From: Iodobacter sp. | Lineage (GTDB): Bacteria; Pseudomonadota; Gammaproteobacteria; Burkholderiales; Chitinibacteraceae | Assembly (NCBI RefSeq): GCF_025352645.1 | Contig: NZ_JANXSO010000040.1 | Location: forward strand, 1 to 34,134 | Length of the DNA: 34,134 bases | Direction of reading: 5' to 3' | Shown: in pieces, positions 7,508 to 15,948 of the stretch | Layout of the letters: the number at the start of each line of letters is the position of its first letter | How positions within the stretch are numbered: the stretch's first letter is position 1 | Position numbers and translations under genes: made by a program | The notes under the pieces: generated by a model | Database searches by the model: none | Told to the model about the DNA's origin: nothing | The model's input: only the letters and a program-made list of their open reading frames with translations

Positions 7508-8202
7508 TATTTCATCTCCACGTCATCACCAGCAGCCGCCAAAATCAGCTCCGCTAAGCGTAAATCCTGTGGATAAGTCACTTTCAAATTCCATGGGCTG
7601 CCCATGACTAATTTGGGCTGCAAGCCAAGTTTCTCTAAGGCACTGGCTTCATCGGTAATATCCGGCCCCATCCCTATTGCCAAAGCATGGGCCAATTGCG
7701 CTACACGGAACATTTGCGGCGTTTGAGCCTGCCATAGGCCGTCCCTTGGATGGGTATGTGCAATATGCTGGTCAGCCTGTGCCAGCTTTAAGGTATCCGC
7801 CACTGGAACGGCCAAAATGCCGCCAATGGGATGATCGGCCAGCTCGAAAATCATTTGGCTAACCAAGGCAGGGTCTAAGCAAGGCCGTGCGGCATCATGC
7901 ACCAAAGCCCAGTCCTCAGGCCCCTTTTGCAAAGTTTGCAAGCCATTGAGCACCGATTCGGCACGGCTGGCCCCGCCGCAGCGCAGCACTTCTAGTCGCC
8001 TGAACTCGCTCCAATCAAAGCTATCCCACCATTCATCTTCACGGGAAATCACCACCACAATGCGATCCAGTTCGGGCACCTTGGCTAAGGCAGACAGGGT
8101 ATGCCAAATCAGCGGTTTGCTCGCCAAATTAAGGTATTGCTTAGGCGTGACCGACGCCATGCGCGAGCCACTGCCCGCAGCAGGAACCAAGGCGATATTC
8201 AT
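7507..8202 (-). CDS. ispD: 2-C-methyl-D-erythritol 4-phosphate cytidylyltransferase
   Basis: IspD transfers CMP from CTP to methylerythritol phosphate, the third step of the MEP pathway. The protein (231 residues) has the nucleotidyltransferase start ALVPAAGSGSRMA with PKQYL, then the conserved GGASRAESVLNGL, VHDAARPCL, and TPQMF and TDEASALE near the end. I use the ATG at 8202, which overlaps the dnaQ stop as ATGA. A longer reading frame from 8235 lies fully inside dnaQ and would add residues before the family start. It is coupled to dnaQ upstream and to the NTF2-like gene downstream. Confidence 0.96.
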   Translation of the reverse strand: MNIALVPAAGSGSRMASVTPKQYLNLASKPLIWHTLSALAKVPELDRIVVVISREDEWWDSFDWSEFRRLEVLRCGGASRAESVLNGLQTLQKGPEDWALVHDAARPCLDPALVSQMIFELADHPIGGILAVPVADTLKLAQADQHIAHTHPRDGLWQAQTPQMFRVAQLAHALAIGMGPDITDEASALEKLGLQPKLVMGSPWNLKVTYPQDLRLAELILAAAGDDVEMK

Positions 8203-8918
8203 AAGCCGCTTTTTCCCATCTGCCGCCACAGGCACTCCCCCTTCACGCTTTTATCCAAAGCCGCAAGATAAGCCTCGTGCTCGGCCAGCTCGGCTGCGGT
8301 AGCGCTCACAACACGCAAGGGCTTACGATTACTTTTGGCAAAAGCCAAGGCCGCATCGTTACCTGCGTAAGGGTCAAAATCAATCATCAGGCTATCTTGG
8401 CCACGCGTCAGGCCCAGATACACTTCAGATAATAATTCGCAATCGATCAGCGCCCCGTGCAGGGTACGGTTACTGCGATCAATATCAAAGAAGTCGCACA
8501 GCGCATCCAAGTTATTGCGCTTACCTGGCCGCTGATCTTTGGCCATGGCCAAAGTATCAATCACATTGGCCACGTGATCTTGAAACTTACCTCGCCCTAG
8601 CTTGGCCATTTCCATATTCAAGAAGGCCAAGTCAAACGGTGCGTTATGGATAATGACTTCGGCACCGGCAACAAAATCTAGGAATTCATCAGCAATTTGC
8701 GCAAATTTAGGCTTATCTGATAGAAACTCCGTCGTTAAGCCGTGCACATTCAGTGCGCCCTCTTCACTGTCGCGCCCTGGGTTGATATAGCAGTGAAAAT
8801 GCCGATCTGGCGAGGATAAACGCCGGTCTATCATTTCAACCGCAGCAATTTCCAAAATGCGGTTGCCGTCATCAACGCGTAAACCGGTGGTTTCGGTATC
8901 TAAAATAATTTGCCGCAT
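8199..8918 (-). CDS. dnaQ: DNA polymerase III epsilon subunit
   Basis: DnaQ is the 3'-5' proofreading exonuclease of the replicative polymerase. The 239-residue protein shows the three exonuclease motifs: DTETTG (Asp7, Glu9), HNAPFDLAFLNMEM, and the H-x4-D pair in LHGALIDCELLSEVYL. The C-terminal 50 residues are the flexible tail that binds the alpha subunit. The start overlaps the rnhA stop by one base and the stop overlaps the ispD start (ATGA), so expression is linked in the rnhA-dnaQ-ispD operon. In E. coli rnhA and dnaQ are divergent. Here they are in one direction. Confidence 0.96.
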   Translation of the reverse strand: MRQIILDTETTGLRVDDGNRILEIAAVEMIDRRLSSPDRHFHCYINPGRDSEEGALNVHGLTTEFLSDKPKFAQIADEFLDFVAGAEVIIHNAPFDLAFLNMEMAKLGRGKFQDHVANVIDTLAMAKDQRPGKRNNLDALCDFFDIDRSNRTLHGALIDCELLSEVYLGLTRGQDSLMIDFDPYAGNDAALAFAKSNRKPLRVVSATAAELAEHEAYLAALDKSVKGECLWRQMGKSGL

Positions 8919-9361
8919 TAGCCACGCCCCAGTGCAACTTCCACGCCTTTATTGGCCAGCTGATCGGCACGCTCATTGCCTTCATGCCCAGCATGGCCTT
9001 TCACCCAGCACCATTCGATCTGATGCTGTGCCGCAGCAGTGTCTAGCTCGCGCCAAAGATCGGCGTTTTTAACCGGTTGCTTGGCCGCAGTTTTCCAACC
9101 GTTTTTCTTCCAGCCGTGAATCCAAGTGCTGATCCCATTTTTTACATATTGCGAATCGGTCCAGATCACCACGTCACAAGGGCGGCTTAAAATCGCCAGC
9201 GCCTTGATCACGCCCATCAATTCCATGCGATTATTGGTGGTGTCTAGCTCGCCACCGCACAGCTCTTTTTCTTTATCGCCATACTGTAACCACGCCCCCC
9301 AGCCGCCTGGGCCGGGATTGCCTTTACACGCACCATCGGTGTAAATCACTACTTTATTCAT
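8918..9361 (-). CDS. rnhA: ribonuclease HI
   Basis: RNase HI degrades RNA in RNA-DNA hybrids, removing R-loops and primers. The 147-residue protein has the complete catalytic set Asp9 ([14 protein letters not shown]), Glu47 (NNRMEL), Asp69 (WTDSQYV) and Asp133 (GNERAD), plus His123 in VKGHAGH. The basic handle loop [15 protein letters not shown] is present. It is the first gene of a minus-strand operon with dnaQ, ispD, an NTF2-like gene and ispF. The promoter should lie in the 98 bases shared with the divergent small secreted-protein gene. Confidence 0.97.
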   Translation of the reverse strand: MNKVVIYTDGACKGNPGPGGWGAWLQYGDKEKELCGGELDTTNNRMELMGVIKALAILSRPCDVVIWTDSQYVKNGISTWIHGWKKNGWKTAAKQPVKNADLWRELDTAAAQHQIEWCWVKGHAGHEGNERADQLANKGVEVALGRG

Positions 9362-9459
9362 GCTTATTTCCTGGAAAAACGCACTATTAAACCTACGCCT
9401 GTTATATGTGGCTCCAGCAAGCCTGCCACCTTATTACTACCTAATTTGGAAAACACACA

Positions 9460-9762
9460 ATGCAACCACGCTTTTTGCTTATAACACTATTACTTAACCA
9501 AGCGGCCCTCGCCGCGCCTTTTTGCCCTTGGCCTGTACCAGGCAGCGATGGCAAACGATTTATCAATCTCACCGTGGTGCAAACCATTGATATCAGCGAT
9601 GAGGAAATAAAAGTGGCTTTTGGTGGCGGCAACTTAGGCAGTGGCCATGAAATCAAAACCGCCATCAAAAATCGCGCCGAAGGACAAAAAATTCTACAAG
9701 AGATGAGCGATGCCGCGCGCCGCTGCGACTTACCCAATACGCATACCAAGGCCACAAATTAA
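9460..9762 (+). CDS. small secreted protein of unknown function
   Basis: I do not recognise this 100-residue protein. It begins with a short basic start and a hydrophobic stretch (residues 4-18), with a likely signal-peptidase cut after ALA at 16-18. The mature form would be about 82 residues. It has two cysteines, Cys22 near the new N-terminus and Cys89 near the end, which could form one disulfide in the periplasm. The middle looks like a mixed alpha/beta domain (FINLTVVQTIDIS..., then a helix-rich IKTAIKNRAEGQKILQEMSDAARR). GGAAAA lies before the ATG. It sits between divergent rnhA and a convergent methyltransferase; their stop codons share the palindrome TTAA. Confidence 0.7.
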   Translation: MQPRFLLITLLLNQAALAAPFCPWPVPGSDGKRFINLTVVQTIDISDEEIKVAFGGGNLGSGHEIKTAIKNRAEGQKILQEMSDAARRCDLPNTHTKATN

Positions 9763-10511
9763 CGCTTAGGGTCTTTTTCAAGCACGATGGTTTTATCTGC
9801 TCCTGTAGCCGTCACCGCACCTGCAACCACCGGCACATTGCGCCATTTTGGCCCAATTAAACGCATACCATGCACACGCTTCACCATATCAAGGCAATAA
9901 ACCCCACCAGCGGCTGGCCACCAGCGATCGCCCGCATCTTCTAAAAAACGGCTTCTAGATAGCCATTTTTCACGCTGTACGGGCAAGCCATAGCAAAGAA
10001 ACTCCCCCTGCATTGTTTCAAAGCCCAAGGTTGCTAACCAATCTTTTAGCCTAGGCAAAGCTACAAAATTGCCACGCCATGGGGCGGGGTGCGAGCCATT
10101 TTGTAAACGACGCAGCCCCCAGAGGCTCCAAGGATTAAACCCTGTAATCAATAAGCGCCCCTCAGGCATTAATACTCGCTCGGCTTCACTCAACACCGCT
10201 TGTGGATTCGCGGCAAAATCTAGCACATGCGGTAGCACCAAAAGATCTAGGCTTTGGCTAGCAAACGGCAAGGCCTCGCCCATACAGCGCAAATCCACGC
10301 CTAGCGATTGCCCAGCACACAAATGCCATGCCATGCGATTAGCACGCAAGCAATCGAGCTGTGGCAACTCTAGCTGCACCGCTTTGTAGCCAAAGATATC
10401 CGTCACGGTGCGATCGTACCAATCCATCTCCGCACTAGCTAAATAGTGACCTAATGGGGTGGCGAGCCAATCTGCAAAGTGGTTCAATCGAGCATCAACA
10501 TTTAAGGGCAT
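9759..10511 (-). CDS. YafS-like SAM-dependent methyltransferase domain protein
   Basis: This 250-residue protein has the back half of a class I methyltransferase. The segment GEALPFASQSLDLLVLPHVLDFAANPQAVLSEAERVLMPEGRLLITGFNPWSLWGLRR matches the motif II-III region and the post-motif strand of the Methyltransf_11 group. A glycine-rich motif I is not visible upstream (LRANRMAWHLCAGQSLGVDLR), so cofactor binding may be altered. In E. coli yafS lies between gloB and rnhA, as here, supporting orthology. I choose the ATG at 10511. A longer frame to 10628 would overlap gloB heavily. Start codons of this gene and gloB are only 6 bases apart, on opposite strands. Its substrate is unknown. Confidence 0.78.
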   Translation of the reverse strand: MPLNVDARLNHFADWLATPLGHYLASAEMDWYDRTVTDIFGYKAVQLELPQLDCLRANRMAWHLCAGQSLGVDLRCMGEALPFASQSLDLLVLPHVLDFAANPQAVLSEAERVLMPEGRLLITGFNPWSLWGLRRLQNGSHPAPWRGNFVALPRLKDWLATLGFETMQGEFLCYGLPVQREKWLSRSRFLEDAGDRWWPAAGGVYCLDMVKRVHGMRLIGPKWRNVPVVAGAVTATGADKTIVLEKDPKR

Positions 10512-10517
10512 TCTTTT

Positions 10518-11270
10518 ATGATCCGCATTAGCGCTGTGCCAATTTTCGAAGACAATTATATCTGGGTTTTGCAACAAGGCACGCATGCCATCGCAGTAGA
10601 CCCTGGCGACGCACTGCCCCTCATTCAATATCTTAAAGAAAATGGCCTAGAACTGGCGGCGGTATTGATTACACATCACCATCACGATCATATCGATGGC
10701 TTGCCTGTGCTCTGGTCACACTACCAGATGCCCGTATATGGACCTGCTGGCATTAAAAATGTTTCCAACCCTGTAAAAGAAGGTGAAACATTACAGCTAC
10801 TTAATACCCACATTCAGGTATTGGCCACCCCTGGCCACACTTTAGATCATCTTAGCTATCTGGCGGCTGACGCATTATTTTGTGGTGATACACTTTTTGC
10901 AGGCGGCTGTGGCAGGATATTTGAAGGCAGCCCAGCACAAATGCACGCTTCCCTACAAAAACTAGCGACCTATCCTGATTCAACCCTTGTTTGCTGTACC
11001 CACGAATATACCTTAAGCAACCTTAAGTTTGCCCTCAGTGTTGAGCCCAATAACCCTGCACTGATAGCAAGAATGCAAAACGTGCGTGCACTGCGCCAGC
11101 AAAACTTATCAACGTTACCCTCCACAATTGGCCAAGAAAAAGCCATTAATCCCTTTTTACGCTGCGAGCATAACGACGTCATTGCTGCCGCTCAAACACA
11201 AAATCCACAAGTAAAATCCCCCTTGGATGTTTTTGCTGCACTGCGCAAGTGGAAAGATAACTTCCGTTGA
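10518..11270 (+). CDS. gloB: hydroxyacylglutathione hydrolase (glyoxalase II)
   Basis: GloB hydrolyses S-lactoylglutathione to lactate and glutathione, the second step of methylglyoxal detoxification. The 250-residue protein has the metallo-beta-lactamase metal motif THHHHDH (His53, His55, Asp57, His58), then TPGHTLDH, FCGDTLFAGGCGRIFEG with the bridging aspartate, and CTHEYTLSN. The motif continues HIDG where most relatives have HVGG. The C-terminal HAGH domain ends with RKWKDNFR. The gene is divergent from the methyltransferase and is followed by mltD after about 100 bases, the order seen in E. coli. Confidence 0.96.
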   Translation: MIRISAVPIFEDNYIWVLQQGTHAIAVDPGDALPLIQYLKENGLELAAVLITHHHHDHIDGLPVLWSHYQMPVYGPAGIKNVSNPVKEGETLQLLNTHIQVLATPGHTLDHLSYLAADALFCGDTLFAGGCGRIFEGSPAQMHASLQKLATYPDSTLVCCTHEYTLSNLKFALSVEPNNPALIARMQNVRALRQQNLSTLPSTIGQEKAINPFLRCEHNDVIAAAQTQNPQVKSPLDVFAALRKWKDNFR

Positions 11271-11369
11271 TTTCAAAGGAATATCACCATTAAGCACAAA
11301 CAGATTGACAAGATTAGACAGCAGCGGCAGCATCGCTCGATTATTAGATTTTAAATGGCGCAGGTACCC

Positions 11370-12926
11370 ATGAAACAAAGACTCCTTGTTGGCCTCATTA
11401 CAGGCCTATGTGCCTTGGGTTCGCACGCAGAAACCCTTGCTCCAGCCAAAATCGATTACCAGCTACATAATCCCACTTTTATCTCCCCAGACGATACAAA
11501 TCGCACCATTGACGCCTTGTTTTCTGACGCGGTAATGGCCCCCGAATACGCGGATTTATGGGAGCGCGTTCGTACCGGATTTACTATTCCAGAGCTAGAT
11601 CATCAGTTGGTTAGAAAATGGGAAAACTACTACGCTAGCCGCCCAGAATATCTCAATCGAATTATCAAACGCGGCACGCCTTATTTATATTACGTGGTGA
11701 ATGAAGTTGAGAAACGCGGCATGCCGATGGAAATCGCGCTTTTACCCATGATTGAATCTGCTTTTAATCCAAGAGCAGAATCATCGGTAAAAGCTGCGGG
11801 AATGTGGCAATTTATGCCCGCTACAGGCAAAGATTATGGTCTAGAACGCACTTGGTGGTACGACGGCCGCCGTGATGTAGTGGCCGCCACCAGCGCCGCA
11901 CTAGACTATTTAAATGGCAGCTACACCCAATTTGGCGACTGGCAGCTGGCCTTGGCCTCTTATAACTGGGGCCCAACTGCGGTAGCCCGTGCGGTGGCCA
12001 AAAATGAAGCTGCCAATCTTGGCACTCAGTTTATTGATTTACGCATGCCAGACGAAACACGCAATTACGTGCCTAAGCTATTAGCCGTGCGCAATATCAT
12101 CGCCAACCCGCAAGCCTACGGCGTCACCTTAACCTCACTGCCTAACCAGCCCTACTTTGCCACGCTCACCGTTGGTAAACATATGGATGTGAAGGTTGCT
12201 GCCGAGTTAGCTGAAACACCAGTTGAAGAATTGCTTAGGCTTAACCCTGGCTTTATCCGGCCAGTCATTGCTTATAAAGATGACCGATCCTTAGTTTTGC
12301 CCGTGGCTAAAGTTGAAATATTTCAAAAAAATCTGGCAGAGTACGAAAAACCACTACTGAACTGGCAGCCTTACGTCACTAAACAGGGGGAGTCTTTCGA
12401 TAAGCTAGCAGAAACCTTTGGCGTAGCCGCGAACGAGCTTAAAGACATCAACGATATCGCCAGCCGTGATCGCCTCGCCCGTGGACAAACCATCCTCGTG
12501 CCCAAGATTAACGGCCTAGATGTTTCTGACCGACAAACCTTAACCGCTTTAGCCGCTAACCGCAGCGTAGAAGCCATTGATACCGGCGCTAACGATAAAC
12601 CACACGCTCCCGTCATTGCCAGCAGCGAGCACCGCGTCAGCAAAGGCGATACGGCCTACAATATTGCTAAGCGCTATGGTATGAATATTGCCGCCTTGCA
12701 AAGCATGAATAATATTGCCGACGGGCAAGTGCAGCTTGGGCAAATCTTACGTGTATCGGTTAAAACAGAGAGCGCGGTTTCAGGCAAAGATGGCCGTGAA
12801 TATACAGCTAAGCGTGGTGATACTTTTTCCTCTATTTCAAAACGCTATAATGTCGCTGCTGCAGATCTAAAAAAATGGAATAACGCTAAGCCTATCCAAG
12901 CAGGTACCAAATTAGTTATTTATTAA
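11370..12926 (+). CDS. mltD: membrane-bound lytic murein transglycosylase D
   Basis: MltD cleaves peptidoglycan glycan strands to 1,6-anhydro ends in the periplasm. The 518-residue protein has a signal sequence (residues 1-20, ending GSHA) without lipobox cysteine. A family 1 SLT domain follows, with catalytic Glu129 in ALLPMIESAFNPRAES and the AAGMWQFMPATGKDYGL block. Then come three LysM repeats at the C-terminus, beginning roughly at residues 330, 420 and 475, each with the GD or GE turn typical of LysM. I use the ATG at 11370, because the frame from 11355 would put a non-signal stretch first. A bidirectional terminator follows at 12945-12974. Confidence 0.94.
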   Translation: MKQRLLVGLITGLCALGSHAETLAPAKIDYQLHNPTFISPDDTNRTIDALFSDAVMAPEYADLWERVRTGFTIPELDHQLVRKWENYYASRPEYLNRIIKRGTPYLYYVVNEVEKRGMPMEIALLPMIESAFNPRAESSVKAAGMWQFMPATGKDYGLERTWWYDGRRDVVAATSAALDYLNGSYTQFGDWQLALASYNWGPTAVARAVAKNEAANLGTQFIDLRMPDETRNYVPKLLAVRNIIANPQAYGVTLTSLPNQPYFATLTVGKHMDVKVAAELAETPVEELLRLNPGFIRPVIAYKDDRSLVLPVAKVEIFQKNLAEYEKPLLNWQPYVTKQGESFDKLAETFGVAANELKDINDIASRDRLARGQTILVPKINGLDVSDRQTLTALAANRSVEAIDTGANDKPHAPVIASSEHRVSKGDTAYNIAKRYGMNIAALQSMNNIADGQVQLGQILRVSVKTESAVSGKDGREYTAKRGDTFSSISKRYNVAAADLKKWNNAKPIQAGTKLVIY

Positions 12927-12944
12927 GCGAATCTTTATAGCGCA

Positions 12945-12974
12945 AAATAAAAGCCCCATCAGGGGCTTTTATTT
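12945..12974. terminator. bidirectional terminator between mltD and the LOG gene
   Basis: A stem of 13 bp (12945-12957 with 12962-12974) closes on ATCA. It has an A-rich left flank and a T-rich right flank, so it can serve both convergent genes. Confidence 0.85.
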
Positions 12975-12987
12975 ATTTGGCATTCAT

Positions 12988-13710
12988 TTAATTATTCAAA
13001 GAATACCCCGTTTGCTCCCATTTCTCGTGATGCTCACGGATCAGCTGAACAGCATCTTCAATGGTATCGACTACAATTGGGATTTGCATATCGACTTCAC
13101 TCGCTAGCCCTGCGTTATTTTCTACCATATAACGCCGAGCCCAATCTACCTGCTCGTGCCACATTTCGCCGACTAAAATCAAAGGCGTGTCATACAATTT
13201 ACGCACCTGAATTAACTGCCACACCATGGCTAATTCTAATAAAGTGCCAATACCGCCGGATGTCACAATAAACGCATTAGAGCGCAAAATAAAATGGTGT
13301 AAACGTGAAAAAAATGTTTTGTGCTCATAAACTTTGCCAACAAAATCATTCACATTTTGTTCAAAATCTAAATCAACCCGAATCCCCACTGATGCCTCTG
13401 GTCGATCAGGCGCACCATCACGTGCGCCTTCATTAGCAGCCTGCATTAAACCTGGGCCACCTCCAGTAACAATACGGCAGCCCATGGCGGCTAATTCACT
13501 AGCAAGTTGTTTAACCGCTTCATAGGCTGCCGAGCCTTCTTGAATGCGGGCTGAGCCAAAAATAGTGACGTGATAATCAGGCGTATGCGCAGGGCGCAGG
13601 CGGGCCAATTCATCCACTACATCCCAAAGCTTAAGCACGGCATCACCCACGATATCCAGCGCTTGCTCGTCATCAATCACACCAATCGGCTTATTATTTG
13701 GATTTATCAT
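12988..13710 (-). CDS. LOG family (TIGR00730-type) Rossmann-fold protein
   Basis: LOG-family proteins are nucleotide-binding proteins. Several are cytokinin-activating phosphoribohydrolases that release bases from nucleoside 5'-monophosphates. This 240-residue protein shows VTIFGSARI near residue 48, GCRIVTGGGPGLMQAANEGA near 77-96, and SGGIGTLLELAMVWQL near 150. The last block is normally PGGxGTxxE. Here Ser replaces the leading Pro, while the GG, GT and Glu remain. About 40 residues before the Rossmann core are extra compared with the shortest LOG proteins. It is a lone gene. Actual substrate is not predictable. Confidence 0.87.
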   Translation of the reverse strand: MINPNNKPIGVIDDEQALDIVGDAVLKLWDVVDELARLRPAHTPDYHVTIFGSARIQEGSAAYEAVKQLASELAAMGCRIVTGGGPGLMQAANEGARDGAPDRPEASVGIRVDLDFEQNVNDFVGKVYEHKTFFSRLHHFILRSNAFIVTSGGIGTLLELAMVWQLIQVRKLYDTPLILVGEMWHEQVDWARRYMVENNAGLASEVDMQIPIVVDTIEDAVQLIREHHEKWEQTGYSLNN

Positions 13711-13850
13711 TTTTTATATCCTACGCGGCCAATAAAATGGAATGTGCAGTCTACACTAGGTAATTATGGGTCAGCTAAGTGTAATTTTCCCAATAATAAT
13801 GGAGGATCTTTTACTTTATATCGGCACAGATTAACTTTATTTAAATAAAA

Positions 13851-13885
13851 TAAAGCCCACACAGCCAAAGGCTTTGTGGGCTTTA
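13851..13885 (-). terminator. terminator of the first solute-binding protein gene
   Basis: A hairpin has outer arms 13851-13861 and 13875-13885, pairing perfectly, with an inner AGCC/GGCT extension. On the minus strand it is followed by TTTATTTT. It lies 30 bases after the stop of the solute-binding protein. Confidence 0.75.
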
Positions 13886-13914
13886 GATAAAAGCACTATA
13901 AAACTAAGAAATAA

Positions 13915-14706
13915 TCACCCCTGAATACGGAATGTACGCGGGAATGGTGTATTACTTTGTGGGCCAAACCAGCGGTTAAAGATTAACTCTGCCTCACCGG
14001 TTTTTTCAGTTTCAAGCAATGTTTCATTAACTAGATTAAGTAAACGCTTTTCATTTAACTTAACGGCAATAGAAAGAATTTCAGTAGCATTAGAATAACT
14101 AGAAATCTCATACTGTGCTTTGGTGGTCATGTTATTTAATGCGCCCGCTAAAGTAGGCTCATCATCCATCACCACATCCACACCGCCCTGCTCTAAAGAA
14201 CGCACCGCATTTGAAATATCAGCAAATGCAGTGATATGCGCCTTAGGGTAAAGTTTTTTAGCAAGCTCTTCACCCGTTGTGCCGCTAGAAACCGCAATGC
14301 GTAATTTAGCTAAAGACTCTGAATTAGGATATTTACCCTTTTTATTTAAAGCTTTTTGCGCGGCAACAAAATAACCAATGCTGCACGCCACTTCACGCTC
14401 ACGCTCAGGCGTTTTGGTGAATGCAGCCACAATCACATCCACCTTGCCTGACTTTACGCTGGGAATACGCTCAGCGGGGTTCACATCCTGCACCACCAGT
14501 TTGACACCCAGCTTTTTGGCAATGGCTGCAGCAAAATCAACGTCATAGCCTGAAACAGTGTGATTTTTATTTCTTTGCCCAAACGGGGGAACGTCTGCCG
14601 AAACCCCCGCCACCAAGGTACCTCGAGCCTTAATCGTATCAATTAAATCGGCGTGGGCCAGTACGCTACAAACACTCAAAAAACCAGCCAGAATTAATCG
14701 TTGCAT
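13915..14706 (-). CDS. periplasmic amino-acid-type solute-binding protein (copy 1)
   Basis: This is a family 3 extracellular solute-binding protein, of the type that delivers polar amino acids to an ABC importer. It is 263 residues with a signal peptide ending in LAHA (about residue 19). The domain contains RGTLVAGVSADVPPFGQRNK, VSGYDVDFAAAIAKKLG, the hinge region VDVIVAAFTKTPEREREV and GGVDVVMDDEPTLA. I choose the ATG at 14706 with GGAG before it; a TTG at 14712 also fits the frame. The neighbouring gene at 14958 is a close paralog of identical length. No permease or ATPase gene is near, so it must use transporter parts encoded elsewhere. Confidence 0.9.
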   Translation of the reverse strand: MQRLILAGFLSVCSVLAHADLIDTIKARGTLVAGVSADVPPFGQRNKNHTVSGYDVDFAAAIAKKLGVKLVVQDVNPAERIPSVKSGKVDVIVAAFTKTPEREREVACSIGYFVAAQKALNKKGKYPNSESLAKLRIAVSSGTTGEELAKKLYPKAHITAFADISNAVRSLEQGGVDVVMDDEPTLAGALNNMTTKAQYEISSYSNATEILSIAVKLNEKRLLNLVNETLLETEKTGEAELIFNRWFGPQSNTPFPRTFRIQG

Positions 14707-14723
14707 AAGCAAGCTCCAGACTA

Positions 14724-14772
14724 TTGATGCATCAAGATCGCATCATTGCCATATCAGATAAGAAGAATCTGA
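14724..14772. promoter_or_regulatory. two dyad sequences upstream of the first solute-binding protein gene
   Basis: TTGATGCATCAA (14724-14735) is a perfect 12 bp palindrome. ATCAGAT and ATCTGAT (14753-14759 and 14766-14772) form a 7-6-7 inverted repeat. Both lie 18-66 bases before the ATG, where an operator or promoter is expected. The protein that would bind is unknown. Confidence 0.35.
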
Positions 14773-14957
14773 TCTTAAAGCGCTTTAGCTTGACCTCTAT
14801 ACTGCGATAATCTCCAACTGCACTAAGTAAGAATTTGTGCGTATATAAAACAGCAGTAAAATAAGTAAAAACACTTACCTAAACGCTCGTTTTATTACAT
14901 TAATATGAAAAATTCCTTCAGCAACCTCCATAATAAATGAGGCAAAGTGTTGCTAAA

Positions 14958-15749
14958 TTACCCACGAATCTTAAACGTGCGGGGAAATGGCGTTGCTGTT
15001 TGTGGCCCAAACCATTGGTTAAAAATACGCTCTGCTTCGCCAGTGTTTTCCATTTCAAGCAAAGTTTCGTTAATGATATTCATTAAGCGCTTTTCACCAA
15101 GCCTAGCGGCAATAGCATAAATCTCTGTGGCATTGGCATAACTCGATAATTCAAACTGTGCCTTGTTAGACATTTGGCTTAGATTACGTGCAAGCGATGG
15201 CTCATCATCCACTACTGCATCAATTTTTCCCTCTTCTAAGAAACGCACCGCCTCAGGAATATCATCAAAGGCAACGACCGTGGCTTTAGGGTAGAGCTTG
15301 CGAACCAAATCAGCACCAGTTGTCCCACGCGCTACACCAATATTAGCCTTAACTAAGGATTCTGGAGTTGGAAACCTCCCTTTCTTAGACAGTACTTTTT
15401 GTGCCGCAACAAAGTAGCCACTGCTGCAATTTACTTCACGCTCGCGCTCAGGCGTTTTAGTAAATGTTGCGACCAAAATATCGACCTTAGCTGTTTTAAC
15501 GGCAGAGATACGCTCGCTTGGATCCAAATTGAGCACCACCAATTTAACGCCCAGCTTTTTAGCGATTGCTCCAGCAAAATCAACGTCATAACCAGAAACC
15601 GTTTGATTTTTATTTCTTTGTCCAAACGGTGGAATATCAGCCCGCACCCCAGCCAACAAAGAGCCACGGGTCTTAATGGTATCCACCAAATCAGCATGCG
15701 CCAGCATGCTACAAGTGCTAAGCAAAGCGGCTAAGAATAATTTTTTCAT
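14958..15749 (-). CDS. periplasmic amino-acid-type solute-binding protein (copy 2)
   Basis: This is a paralog of the gene at 13915-14706, again 263 residues. It shares most blocks: GQRNKNQTVSGYDVDFAGAIAKKLGVKLVV, FTKTPEREREV, SSGYFVAAQK, VVDDEPSLA and WFGPQTATPFPRTFKIRG. The signal peptide ends MLAHA. Even the ribosome site context (TTGGAGC or TGGAGC before the ATG) is alike, so the duplication included the leader. The differences are spread over the binding domain, so ligand preference may have changed. It lies upstream of copy 1 with a 251-base gap and no clear terminator between. Co-transcription is possible. Confidence 0.9.
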   Translation of the reverse strand: MKKLFLAALLSTCSMLAHADLVDTIKTRGSLLAGVRADIPPFGQRNKNQTVSGYDVDFAGAIAKKLGVKLVVLNLDPSERISAVKTAKVDILVATFTKTPEREREVNCSSGYFVAAQKVLSKKGRFPTPESLVKANIGVARGTTGADLVRKLYPKATVVAFDDIPEAVRFLEEGKIDAVVDDEPSLARNLSQMSNKAQFELSSYANATEIYAIAARLGEKRLMNIINETLLEMENTGEAERIFNQWFGPQTATPFPRTFKIRG

Positions 15750-15948
15750 TTAAAGCTCCAAGTATGCAAATTACTACTAAAGATTGTTTTATGGATTATA
15801 AGAATTTAATTATATAGCATAGTAGCAAGTGGGTTTATACCATTAGCAAGGGCTAAGGCACATACATCAAACTAGCAGTGTAGTCAGTGATTCATCATAG
15901 AATTTGCAAAAAACAAGAAGAAAAATACGCGACAAAGGATATATCAAG

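Noticed and set aside
10512-10628. Extended start of the methyltransferase at 10628
   Set aside because: The extra 39 residues would lie entirely in the gloB coding region and do not resemble the family. The ATG at 10511 is the better start.
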